Assembly: GCA_903919165.1 (NCBI GenBank)
Contig: CAIXHJ010000329.1
Coordinates: forward strand, 1 to 5,648
DNA: 5,648 nt
Source: an uncultured Holophagaceae bacterium
Lineage (GTDB): Bacteria > Acidobacteriota > Holophagae > Holophagales > Holophagaceae
Reading direction: 5' to 3'
Below the pieces are notes generated by a model. That model was given only the letters and a program-made list of their open reading frames with translations, was not told the DNA's origin and searched no databases. The translations under genes and the position numbers were made by a program. Below are positions 1 to 5,648 of the stretch, piece after piece (position 1 is the stretch's first letter; each line of letters begins with the position of its first letter).

Positions 1-769
1 CCTGCGGTTCCTGCTGGGCGCCCTGGCGGGCTTCGATCCCGCCAAGGATTCCGTCGCGCCCGCAGACCTCGCACCCCTGGACCGCTGGGTGCTGGATGCC
101 TTCGCCCGCGCCACCGCCGAGGCGCGTGACGCCTACAAGAGCTTCGAGTTCCACCGGGCCACCCAGGCCATCCACGGCTTCTGCCAATTGGAGCTCTCCG
201 GCCGGTACTTCGAGATCATCAAGGACCGCCTCTACTGCGACGCGCTGGATTCACCCCGCCGCCGCAGCTGCCGCCAGACCTGCTGGGAGCTGGCCCAGGG
301 CCTGTGCACCATGCTGGCGCCGGTCATGAGCTACACCGCCGACGAGGCCTGGGAGCAGATACCCGGGTGCACCGGCAGCGTCCATGAGCAGCGGTTCCCG
401 GAACTCAGCTGGGAAGACGAAGAGGCGAAGTGGGAATTGCTCTGGAAGGTTCGAGAATCAGTCCACTTTGCGATGGAGCCCTACCGAGCCACTAAGCAAG
501 TGGGAACAAGCCTGGATGCCGAAGCAACCATCACGCTGACTGCGGCCGACTGGGAACTCTTGGACAGCCTTGGGGAACCTCTGGACGATCTGCTGGTCGT
601 GTCCGGCCATACGCGAGACATGGGCGATCCCGTACCAGGGGCATACCACGCCACCGTTGGCGCTCATGCCGGTACCAAGTGCCCCCGCTGCTGGAACCAC
701 AAGGGCGGGCACGGCCATGGCGAAGACGCGGCGCTCTGTGTCCGGTGTGCTGCAGTGGTGGGGACCTAG
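1..769 (+). CDS. ileS: Isoleucine--tRNA ligase, C-terminal part (5' end outside window)
   Basis: Charges tRNA(Ile) with isoleucine in the cytoplasm, an essential step of translation. Only the last 255 codons are present; the frame is open from base 2 and ends at TAG 767-769. The fragment begins in the typical class Ia join (RFLLGAL...FDP, then LDRWVLDAF) leading into the helical anticodon-binding domain, with the recognisable stretch FHRATQAIHGFCQLELSGRY followed by IIKDRLYC, and a later conserved block around MLAPVMSYTADEAWEQIP. The extreme C-terminus carries a four-cysteine zinc finger (CPRCW...CVRC; cysteines at fragment residues 227, 230, 246 and 249), which is characteristic of bacterial IleRS with the FPG/IleRS-type zinc finger. 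The His/Gly-rich spacer in the finger has about the usual length. The catalytic HIGH and KMSKS motifs lie upstream of the window. The gene overlaps the start of lspA by one base. Identification is firm. Confidence 0.97.
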   Translation, partial: LRFLLGALAGFDPAKDSVAPADLAPLDRWVLDAFARATAEARDAYKSFEFHRATQAIHGFCQLELSGRYFEIIKDRLYCDALDSPRRRSCRQTCWELAQGLCTMLAPVMSYTADEAWEQIPGCTGSVHEQRFPELSWEDEEAKWELLWKVRESVHFAMEPYRATKQVGTSLDAEATITLTAADWELLDSLGEPLDDLLVVSGHTRDMGDPVPGAYHATVGAHAGTKCPRCWNHKGGHGHGEDAALCVRCAAVVGT

Positions 770-1260
770 TGCGCCGTCTCCTCTGGCTGCTGCTTCCCGC
801 GGGCGTGCTGGCGATGGATCTGGGTTCCAAGACCTGGATCCTGAACCTGCTGGCCGAGGGCGAGTCGAAACCCGTCATCAAGGGATTCTTCTACCTCACC
901 CTGGGGTTCAACCGGGGCGCCATCTTCGGCAGCCTCACCTGGATTCCGTCCATGGCGCGGTACATCCTCTTTGCATTGGCAGGTCTGGCGGCGCTGCTCA
1001 TCATCGGCCGGATGTTCCTGGAGAAGGGCACGGCCACTTGGGACCGGGTGGCCCTGGGCTTCATCCTGGGTGGGATCCTGGGGAACAGCCTGGACCGCTA
1101 CCTTCGCGGTGCCGTGGTGGACTTCCTCGATTTCGTTTTCGGCAGCTGGCACTACTGGACCTTCAACCTCGCCGACAGCTTCATCTTCGTGGGGGCCGTC
1201 CTATATGGGCTGAGAATGCTCATGGCCCCGAAGTTTGAGCAGAAAGAAAGGGGAAACTGA
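769..1260 (+). CDS. lspA: Lipoprotein signal peptidase (signal peptidase II)
   Basis: Inner-membrane aspartic protease that removes the signal peptide from diacylglyceryl-modified prolipoproteins. The GTG start at 769 shares its G with the ileS stop (TAGTG) and gives a 163-residue protein, the normal family size. Starting at the earlier in-frame ATG at 679 would add 30 non-family residues read out of frame through the ileS zinc finger, so I reject it. Visible family features: an N-terminal hydrophobic helix containing the conserved Asp (MDLGSK, D17), the NRGAIFG motif at 48-54, a hydrophobic helix at about 63-80, the GGILGNSLDR motif at 101-110, the catalytic Asp in VVDF (D118) and the second catalytic Asp in FNLAD (D136), then a last membrane helix ending around 152. 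A weak purine-rich stretch (GGTGGGG) a few bases before the start could serve as ribosome binding site. The ileS-lspA order is a common bacterial arrangement, and translational coupling is inferred from the overlap. Confidence 0.96.
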   Translation: MRRLLWLLLPAGVLAMDLGSKTWILNLLAEGESKPVIKGFFYLTLGFNRGAIFGSLTWIPSMARYILFALAGLAALLIIGRMFLEKGTATWDRVALGFILGGILGNSLDRYLRGAVVDFLDFVFGSWHYWTFNLADSFIFVGAVLYGLRMLMAPKFEQKERGN

Positions 1261-1281
1261 TCTACCGCGATGATTCATTCT

Positions 1282-1314
1282 GTCTCGTGTATCGGCTGCG
1301 CCGACACGCGAGAC
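1282..1314. terminator. Bulged hairpin after lspA, possible bidirectional terminator
   Basis: GTCTCG (1282-1287) pairs perfectly with CGAGAC (1309-1314). Inside it, TGT pairs with ACA (1304-1306) and CGGC (1293-1296) pairs with GCCG (1300-1303) around a three-base loop. Two 2-base bulges interrupt the 13 base pairs. It starts 22 bases after the lspA stop and 32 bases from the stop of the convergent DUF1028 gene, where terminators are expected. Neither strand shows a clear T-run after the stem, so it may be a weak or Rho-assisted terminator or an RNA 3'-end stabiliser. The structure is seen; the function is inferred. Confidence 0.45.
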
Positions 1315-1345
1315 GGATTGAAATTTCGTGCTGAATCCTTTTCTT

Positions 1346-2320
1346 TCACTGAGCTTCGATACTCCTCAGCAGAGCAGGATCCTTGGGCAGCTGATCCACT
1401 TCGGCGAGCCTTGGAACAAGGCGCTTCCAGAAAGGCTCGGCGGCAAACACCTGCCTGAAGATGGGCAGGGCCTCGTTCAGCTTGCCGCCCGAAGCCAGAG
1501 CCACGGCCTGCCAGAAGAGCATCTCCCAGATTCCTGGGGCCAGGCTCGCGGCGGCCTCGTAGGCGGTCTTGGCCTCGGCCCACTTTCCGGCCGTGACGTA
1601 GCCATCCCCCTCGTCCATCAGACGGTAGGCGCGGCGCAGCTGAACCAGGCGGCCCAGTTCCTTCAGGGGATCCTGGTTGTCCTCCACGCGCAGATCGAAC
1701 AATCGATCGTTCCAGGGCTGTCCCGACGCCTTGCCCTTGACGATCAGGATGGCCGCGCTCTGGCGGCCGCGGATGTCGCCGCCCTCTGCCTGGGCGGCGC
1801 GGAGGGCCGCCAGGAGGCGGTCCGCGAGGTCGCCTTTGGCAGCGCGGAAAGCCCTGGCCATGGCGGGCCAGACCGTGGTCTTGTCCATGAGGTTGGCCTC
1901 CACCGTGAAGCCCTCACCCACCTCGTGACCCGCCGCCTGGATGCACTTGGTGCCCGTGTGCGCAGCGGCACGGCCCTGGGCATCCACCATGGCCACCTGA
2001 CGGACTTCGCGGTCGGTATCCGCCGCCAGCAGAGCCTTCAGCGCCTCTGGCGCGGACCTGCCCCCCTTCATGAGCGTGAGGCCGAGGGCACCGTAGCTGG
2101 GTTCCGTGAAACTCTGGGTGGCCACGGCGCCCACACCAGACTCTGCCCAGGGCACCACTGAACCCACAGAGAACCAGTGACTCTGGACCGCCACGCCCAG
2201 ATCCCCTGTGGCCGCGTCCCGAGCCACGATGGAATAGGTATGGATCGGGCGCCGCGGACCATCGCCCGCGCCGATGGGAAGAGAAGACACGACAAGCAGG
2301 AGCAGAGCGAAACGGCGCAT
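1346..2320 (-). CDS. Exported DUF1028 (Ntn-hydrolase-like) protein with TPR-like C-terminal region
   Basis: 324-residue protein of the DUF1028 family; the biochemical role is unknown, and the family is grouped by fold with N-terminal-nucleophile hydrolases. Residues 1-19 form a signal peptide (MRR, a hydrophobic run, then PIGAG), so the protein is probably exported to the periplasm or beyond. The core begins at HTYSIVARD (27-35) and continues with the family hallmarks TGDLGVAVQSHWF (38-50), GSVVPWAESGVGAVATQSF (53-71), YGALGLTLM (76-84), AHTGTKC (120-126) and EGFTVEANLM (136-145), ending at about residue 212. Residues 220-310 are helical and repeat-like (EGDGYVTAGKWAEAKTAYE, then FWQAVALASGGKLNEALPIF), resembling two TPR units, an extension I recall from other members. 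The start ATG has GGAG five bases upstream. The gene is divergent to the DUF1684 gene and convergent with lspA. Family assignment is firm; substrate and nucleophile are unknown. Confidence 0.93.
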   Translation of the reverse strand: MRRFALLLLVVSSLPIGAGDGPRRPIHTYSIVARDAATGDLGVAVQSHWFSVGSVVPWAESGVGAVATQSFTEPSYGALGLTLMKGGRSAPEALKALLAADTDREVRQVAMVDAQGRAAAHTGTKCIQAAGHEVGEGFTVEANLMDKTTVWPAMARAFRAAKGDLADRLLAALRAAQAEGGDIRGRQSAAILIVKGKASGQPWNDRLFDLRVEDNQDPLKELGRLVQLRRAYRLMDEGDGYVTAGKWAEAKTAYEAAASLAPGIWEMLFWQAVALASGGKLNEALPIFRQVFAAEPFWKRLVPRLAEVDQLPKDPALLRSIEAQ

Positions 2321-2405
2321 GGAGACTCCATTCAGGACGAGGGCGCAGCCATCATCCTACCGTTCTGAAGAGCAAGGGCATCACCGCACTGGTACGATGG
2401 TCACC
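2321..2405. promoter_or_regulatory. Shared intergenic region of the divergent DUF1028/DUF1684 pair
   Basis: These 85 bases separate two start codons facing away from each other, so the promoters for both genes should lie here or just inside the coding ends. The minus-strand reading has a GGAG ribosome binding site (complement of 2326-2329) before the DUF1028 start and a TAGGAT that could be a -10 element, but I see no matching -35 box at the right distance. On the plus strand no convincing -35/-10 pair is visible. The call rests on gene orientation, not on a recognised motif. Confidence 0.4.
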
Positions 2406-3290
2406 ATGAAACACGCCCTCGCTCTCTTGCCCATCTGCCTCCTTTGCGTGTCGGCGCGGACCCAGGATGCCTATATCAAGGCTGTGGATACCTGGCACGC
2501 AGAGCGCATCGCCCGGCTTCTGGCAGAGGACGGATGGTTGAGCCTCATCGGCCGGGATTGGTTGAATCCCGGGAAGAACACGCTCGGGTCGGCCCCGGGT
2601 TCCGCGGTGCTGCTGCCGGACTGGGCCGCCCCCGCCCATGCGGGTCTGTTCATCCTGGACGGCACGACCGTGCACTTCCTTCCGCTGCCCGGAAGCGGCA
2701 TCCTCATGAATGGGAAGCCTGCCGTCGAGGCAGTCCTGGTTTCCGATGCGGATGAGAAGCCGGACATCCTTCAAGCCGGCCGGGTCCGTTTCTATGTGAT
2801 CCGCCGGGGGAACCGGTTCGGGATCCGCCTCAAGGATCCTGAGGCGCCCACCCGCAAGGCTTTCCACGGGGTACCCCGGTATCCGGTGGACCCGGCTTGG
2901 CGAGTGGAGGCGGATTTCATTTCCTATGCGAAGCCGCGGATCCGCGACCTTCCGACCGTGCTTGGGACTACCGAATCCATGACGGCGCCGGGTCTGCTAA
3001 GGTTCAAGCTGGCTGGCCACGAAATCACCTTGGAACCCATGGTCGAGGATCCCGAACATCCGGAATTGTTCCTGATCTTCAAGGACTCTACCAGCGCCCA
3101 CGACACCTATGCGGCCGGCCGGTTCCTCTACGCCGACATGCCGAGAGACGGCAAGGTGGTCCTGGACTTCAACCGGGCCATTAATCCACCTTGCGCTTTC
3201 ACGCACTTCGCCACCTGCCCCTTGCCGCCGAAGCAGAACCAGCTAACCATCGCCGTCGCGGCAGGCGAGAAGGATCCAGGGCTTCATTGA
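2406..3290 (+). CDS. Exported DUF1684 family protein
   Basis: 294-residue protein of the DUF1684 family, function unknown. The N-terminus MKHALALLPICLLCVSA looks like a signal peptide cleaved by signal peptidase I after A17; no good lipobox is present. Family landmarks in order: the N-terminal helix with WHAERIARLLAEDGWLSLIG (30-49), DWLNPGKNTLGS (51-62), FHGVPRYPVDPAWRV (153-167), LFLIFKDST (221-229), TYAAGRFLY (234-242), then the strongest block, DFNRAINPPCAF (254-265) and CPLPPKQNQL (271-280), ending in AGEKDPG. Two cysteines (263, 271) lie in this conserved block. I chose ATG 2406 because it puts the signal peptide at the N-terminus; ATG 2397 would add only MVT. The frame is open further back to 2274, but that would overlap the start of the divergent gene and add hydrophilic, non-family residues. 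No clear Shine-Dalgarno sequence precedes either start. The 3' end converges on the kinase gene. Confidence 0.92.
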   Translation: MKHALALLPICLLCVSARTQDAYIKAVDTWHAERIARLLAEDGWLSLIGRDWLNPGKNTLGSAPGSAVLLPDWAAPAHAGLFILDGTTVHFLPLPGSGILMNGKPAVEAVLVSDADEKPDILQAGRVRFYVIRRGNRFGIRLKDPEAPTRKAFHGVPRYPVDPAWRVEADFISYAKPRIRDLPTVLGTTESMTAPGLLRFKLAGHEITLEPMVEDPEHPELFLIFKDSTSAHDTYAAGRFLYADMPRDGKVVLDFNRAINPPCAFTHFATCPLPPKQNQLTIAVAAGEKDPGLH

Positions 3291-3317
3291 GAGTCACTAT
3301 CCGTTGGTCCCAGCGGG

Positions 3318-3367
3318 GCCTATCCGCGCGGATGCCACTCACCCTGAGCCCAAGGCAGACGATAGGC
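3318..3367. other. Convergent intergenic gap with weak inverted repeats
   Basis: Between the DUF1684 stop (3290) and the kinase stop (3393) are about 100 bases. They contain a 12-base perfect palindrome ATCCGCGCGGAT (3322-3333), and a 7-base inverted pair GCCTATC (3318-3324) / GATAGGC (3361-3367). No T-run follows either. They could contribute to transcription termination between the converging genes, but both are short enough to arise by chance in GC-rich DNA. Confidence 0.25.
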
Positions 3368-3392
3368 GCCGAGCAGGTCAAGGGCAGCTAGA

Positions 3393-4589
3393 TCAGGTTC
3401 CTGTCGATTCCCTGGTGGGGTCCTTGGCTTCTGCGCCCGTTTCCCTGTGGTTGGCAGTGCGGGCTAAGGGAATCTCCACCAGGAACACACTTCCTCTGGG
3501 CGAATTCTCTTCCGCCCAGATCCGCCCCTCGTGGGCTTCGGCCACCAGCTGGCAGAAGGCAAGGCCAAGGCCAGAACCGGATGGCGTATCGTGCCCTCTT
3601 CCTGCGAGGCGTACGAATTTTCCGAAGATCTCTCCACGCAGGTGTTCGGGGATCCCATGGCCCTGGTCCCGCACCTCGATGCGCACACAATGGTCCGTAG
3701 ACCGGGCTTCGATCCACGTGTGACTGCCGGAAGGAGAATACTTCAACGCATTGTCGAGGAGGTTCAGGAGCAGCCTCCGGAGGAATTCCTGATCGGCCTC
3801 CACCTCCAGTTCGGCCGGGCAACTCCAGGACAGCTCATGATTCCGGTAATGGGCCTGGGATTCCACCTCCTTGAGTAAGTTTGGAATCCAACTGCTTAGC
3901 GGGATGAGGGTCTTGTGGAGTTCCAGTCCGACCTGCTCGGCCCGCCCGATATCAAGGATGTTTTCGATCATCCGCCCCATGTAGCGTGCCGTGCCACGGA
4001 GCCGGTGGATTTGGCCCTGAGCGTTGGGGTCGTTTTCGTCCTTGGCGTCTAGGAGATCCAGACCCATCTGGATGGCCGAAAGGGGGTTCTTCAGATCATG
4101 CACGATGAATTCAAAGAGCTGTTCCCGTTGTTTCTGGAGGTTGAGCAGATTGTCCCGATCAGCCTGGATTTCCGACTGGAGCCGCTTGAGCCGCATGAGA
4201 CTGCGGATCCTGACAATCAGTTCCGCGGAGAGGACGGGTTTCCGCAGGAAGTCGTCCCCCTTGGCTTGGAAGGCCTGGGCGTGTAAATCCGGGCTTTCAT
4301 CCCCTGTCAGGAAAAGGATGGGCAGCAGTTCGCCATTCGGCATTTCACGGATCCGACGGCAGACTTCCAGCCCATCCATGTCTGGCATCTGAATATCCAG
4401 GAGTACCAGTTCCGGGCTGTAGGATGAGAGAAGCGCAAGGCCTTCTGCTCCTCCATCGGCTGTTTCCACCTGGTAGTGGCCGCGCTCCAACATGGCACGA
4501 ACGCTCAGGCGGGCCAATGGATCGTCATCGACCACGAGAACCCGGGCTCCGTGGTCTGCACGACGGAAGTTAATCGGCTCACCATCCAT
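3393..4589 (-). CDS. Soluble receiver–histidine kinase (response-regulator receiver fused ahead of HisKA/HATPase)
   Basis: 398-residue cytoplasmic signalling protein without membrane segments. Numbered from the ATG whose codon is the complement of 4587-4589, the receiver domain covers about 15-133: acidic pair D21/D22 in VLVVDDD, phospho-acceptor D65 in LLDIQMPDMDG, T95 in FLTGD and K117 in FLRKP. A short helical, coiled-coil-like linker (about 134-158) leads to the HisKA domain with H164 in FIVHDLKNPLSAIQ, then a HATPase domain with the N box LLLNLLDNALKYSP (N276, N280), G1 box DQGHGIP and G2 box GSGLGLAF. All catalytic residues are present, so it should autophosphorylate and could be controlled by phosphorylation of its own receiver. 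The start is set by a strong GAGGT five bases before the ATG; an in-frame TTG ten codons earlier is less well placed. No DNA-binding output or partner regulator is in the window, so the pathway is unknown. Confidence 0.94.
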   Translation of the reverse strand: MDGEPINFRRADHGARVLVVDDDPLARLSVRAMLERGHYQVETADGGAEGLALLSSYSPELVLLDIQMPDMDGLEVCRRIREMPNGELLPILFLTGDESPDLHAQAFQAKGDDFLRKPVLSAELIVRIRSLMRLKRLQSEIQADRDNLLNLQKQREQLFEFIVHDLKNPLSAIQMGLDLLDAKDENDPNAQGQIHRLRGTARYMGRMIENILDIGRAEQVGLELHKTLIPLSSWIPNLLKEVESQAHYRNHELSWSCPAELEVEADQEFLRRLLLNLLDNALKYSPSGSHTWIEARSTDHCVRIEVRDQGHGIPEHLRGEIFGKFVRLAGRGHDTPSGSGLGLAFCQLVAEAHEGRIWAEENSPRGSVFLVEIPLARTANHRETGAEAKDPTRESTGT

Positions 4590-4666
4590 GTCTGACCTCG
4601 GATAGATTATCGGAATCAAGCCCTCAGAGGTGGAATTCCGGCATAAAGAATTGAAACACGATTAAT

Positions 4667-5065
4667 CTACCCCTTCACCGTTCCATCCGCATAGACCCAT
4701 TTCCCGCGTTCCCTGGAAAAAGAGCTGGTTTCGATGTGGAGACTGCGCCGTCCGCTGGCCTGGATGCTGGCGTGGAAGGTGACGATACCAGTGTCATCAG
4801 CCTGGCCGCCCTTCTCCTTGCTGATGATCTTGAGGCTCACGCAGCTGACGGACTTGCAGTATTGCTCAAGTTCTTCTCGGTTCTCATCAGCGCGCTTGGC
4901 CTCAGGGCGAGTGGAGATCAAGTAATCCACCTTGGCCAGGGCGTAGGCGGAAAAGCGCGAGCGCATCAGCTGTTCCGCGGTCTCAGGCATCGCAGTACCC
5001 GCATGGAAGGGCCCGCAGCAGCGGTCATAGGGCTTCTTCGAGGTGCAGGGGCAGGGTCGGGACAT
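4667..5065 (-). CDS. YchJ-like SEC-C motif protein (UPF0225 type)
   Basis: 132-residue small cytoplasmic protein. The N-terminus carries a SEC-C-type metal-binding motif, CPC...CCGPFHAG (C5, C7, C16, C17, H21), the cysteine cluster that in SecA and YchJ proteins binds zinc. It is followed by the family block TAEQLMRSRFSAYALAKVDYL (29-49) and an NTF2-like region that ends in FSRERGKWVYADG (116-128). The E. coli YchJ protein is longer and has a second cysteine motif at its C-terminus; this one stops after the WVYADG segment, as many short members do, so I see no sign of truncation. The start has a clear GAGGT five bases upstream. It lies between hutU and the kinase on the same strand, but the 118- and 77-base gaps suggest separate transcription. 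The molecular function of the family is not established. Confidence 0.93.
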   Translation of the reverse strand: MSRPCPCTSKKPYDRCCGPFHAGTAMPETAEQLMRSRFSAYALAKVDYLISTRPEAKRADENREELEQYCKSVSCVSLKIISKEKGGQADDTGIVTFHASIQASGRRSLHIETSSFSRERGKWVYADGTVKG

Positions 5066-5085
5066 GGTCTACCTCGATCTGATTG

Positions 5086-5171
5086 GATCATGGAATCCTG
5101 GGCAGGATTTACCACGAAGACCACGAAGCAGGAATCCATGATCTTCTTCGTGGTCCTCCTGTCTTCGTGGT
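5086..5171. repeat. Nested inverted-repeat element with four CCACGAAG copies
   Basis: The gap between hutU and the YchJ-like gene holds two interleaved inverted repeats. One is a 15-base arm GATCATGGAATCCTG (5086-5100) matched by CAGGAATCCATGATC (5129-5143) with a single mismatch. The other is built from the octamer CCACGAAG: two direct copies (5112-5119, 5121-5128) and two inverted copies (5146-5153, 5163-5170). The outer pair extends to ACCACGAAGA (5111-5120) against TCTTCGTGGT (5162-5171), ten perfect base pairs. The two repeats cannot fold at once in full, since the second arm of the first lies in the loop of the second. It could be an intergenic repeat family or a 3'-end structure for hutU mRNA; no T-run is seen. 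Confidence 0.75.
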
Positions 5172-5183
5172 GGGGCCCTTCTG

Positions 5184-5648
5184 TTAACCCTTCATTGGAA
5201 TGTGCAGTCCGATGGCATCGGCATGTGCTCGGGCCGATTCGTAGCCTGCGTCAGCGTGGCGGAAGACACCTGTGGCAGGATCATTCCAGAGCACCCGGGC
5301 GAGACAGCGGTCCGCGCGATCAGTGCCATCGGCCACGATGACCACGCCCGCGTGCTGGCTGTAGCCCATGCCCACGCCACCTCCCTGGTGGATGCTGACC
5401 CAGGACGCGCCGCCCGCCACGCCGGTCATGGCGTTGAGGAAGGCCCAGTCGGACACGGCATCCGAGCCGTCCTTCATGGCCTCGGTCTCGCGGTTGGGGC
5501 TGGCCACGCTACCGCTGTCCAAGTGGTCACGGCCGATGACGATGGGCGCCTTCACCTTGCCGGTCCTCACCAACTCGTTGAACTTCAGTCCCGCCAGGTG
5601 GCGCTCACCCGCGCCGATCCAGCAGATGCGGGCCGGCAGACCCTGGAA
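5184..5648 (-). CDS. hutU: Urocanate hydratase, C-terminal part (5' end outside window)
   Basis: Second enzyme of histidine degradation: adds water to urocanate with tightly bound NAD+ as electrophile, giving 4-imidazolone-5-propionate in the cytoplasm. The last 154 residues are present; the frame is open from the window edge to TAA (complement of 5184-5186). The fragment happens to begin exactly at the urocanase signature FQGLPARICW (residues 1-10), which contains the active-site cysteine (fragment C9). It continues with KAPIVIGRDHLDSGSVASPN (33-52), RETEAMKDGSDAVSDW (53-68), GGGVGMGYSQHAG (89-101) and NDPATGVFRHADAGY near the C-terminus, all near-invariant in the family. A full protein is about 550 residues, so some 400 lie beyond the window. 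Other hut genes are not visible here. Identification is firm. Confidence 0.97.
   Translation of the reverse strand, partial: FQGLPARICWIGAGERHLAGLKFNELVRTGKVKAPIVIGRDHLDSGSVASPNRETEAMKDGSDAVSDWAFLNAMTGVAGGASWVSIHQGGGVGMGYSQHAGVVIVADGTDRADRCLARVLWNDPATGVFRHADAGYESARAHADAIGLHIPMKG

Noticed and set aside
570..1238. 222-codon plus-strand frame overlapping ileS and lspA
   Set aside because: It runs in another frame across two firmly identified genes, and its Pro/Arg/Gly-rich translation has no domain character.
1328..2161. Long open frame of 277 codons on the plus strand
   Set aside because: It lies antisense to the clearly recognisable DUF1028 gene; its translation shows no known family pattern and is the usual by-product of GC-rich codon use.
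2274..2405. N-terminal extension of the DUF1684 protein from ATG 2274
   Set aside because: It would add 44 polar residues ahead of an evident signal peptide and overlap the start of the divergent DUF1028 gene.
2352..2867. 171-codon minus-strand frame inside the DUF1684 gene
   Set aside because: Antisense to a gene with strong family motifs; no plausible ribosome binding site or protein features.
3304..3723. 139-codon plus-strand frame after the DUF1684 gene
   Set aside because: Most of it is antisense to the kinase HATPase domain; the remainder is intergenic with no protein-like signal.
4590..4619. TTG start ten codons upstream for the receiver–histidine kinase
   Set aside because: The internal ATG has a strong GAGGT at five-base spacing, whereas the TTG has its purine box only about two bases away; the extra residues are outside the receiver domain.
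4632..4639. GGAATTCC palindrome between the YchJ-like gene and the kinase gene
   Set aside because: An eight-base palindrome is expected by chance; no second copy or spacing suggests an operator.
5111..5171. CCACGAAG repeats as a CRISPR array
   Set aside because: The units are only eight bases, occur in both orientations and have no regular spacers; this is a palindromic element.

Overview
The window is a GC-rich chromosomal stretch densely packed with bacterial genes. It reads as ordinary core and accessory chromosome, with no phage, plasmid, IS, CRISPR, rRNA or tRNA signal. The gene set (IleS with a C-terminal zinc finger, LspA, secreted DUF1028 and DUF1684 proteins, a receiver–histidine kinase, a YchJ-like protein and urocanase) fits a Gram-negative-type, heterotrophic, amino-acid-using bacterium. 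The protein style and the CCACGAAG-type intergenic repeats make me think of Acidobacteriota/Holophagae (Geothrix- or Holophaga-like). That placement is an impression, not something the window proves.

Left part (1-1260, + strand): the 3' end of ileS runs directly into lspA. The last base of the ileS stop codon is the first base of the lspA GTG start, so the two are almost certainly one translationally coupled operon. A bulged hairpin lies just after lspA.

Middle part (1346-3290): a divergent pair of genes for uncharacterised exported proteins shares an 85-base intergenic region. The minus-strand gene encodes a DUF1028 (Ntn-hydrolase-like) protein with a TPR-like C-terminus. The plus-strand gene encodes a DUF1684 protein. 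The DUF1028 gene converges on lspA, and the DUF1684 gene converges on the kinase gene.

Right part (3393-5648, all minus strand): reading in the direction of transcription there is the 3' end of hutU (urocanase, histidine degradation), a 118-base gap holding a nested palindromic element, a short YchJ/SEC-C protein, a 77-base gap, and a soluble receiver–histidine kinase. These three share a strand, but the gaps and differing functions do not argue for a single functional operon. The kinase and the YchJ gene both have a clear GAGGT ribosome binding site five bases before ATG.

No stretch longer than about 120 bases lacks a gene. I found no convincing previously undescribed system. The items most worth a second look are the nested inverted-repeat element before the YchJ gene, the pair of exported unknown-function proteins, and the orphan receiver-first kinase.
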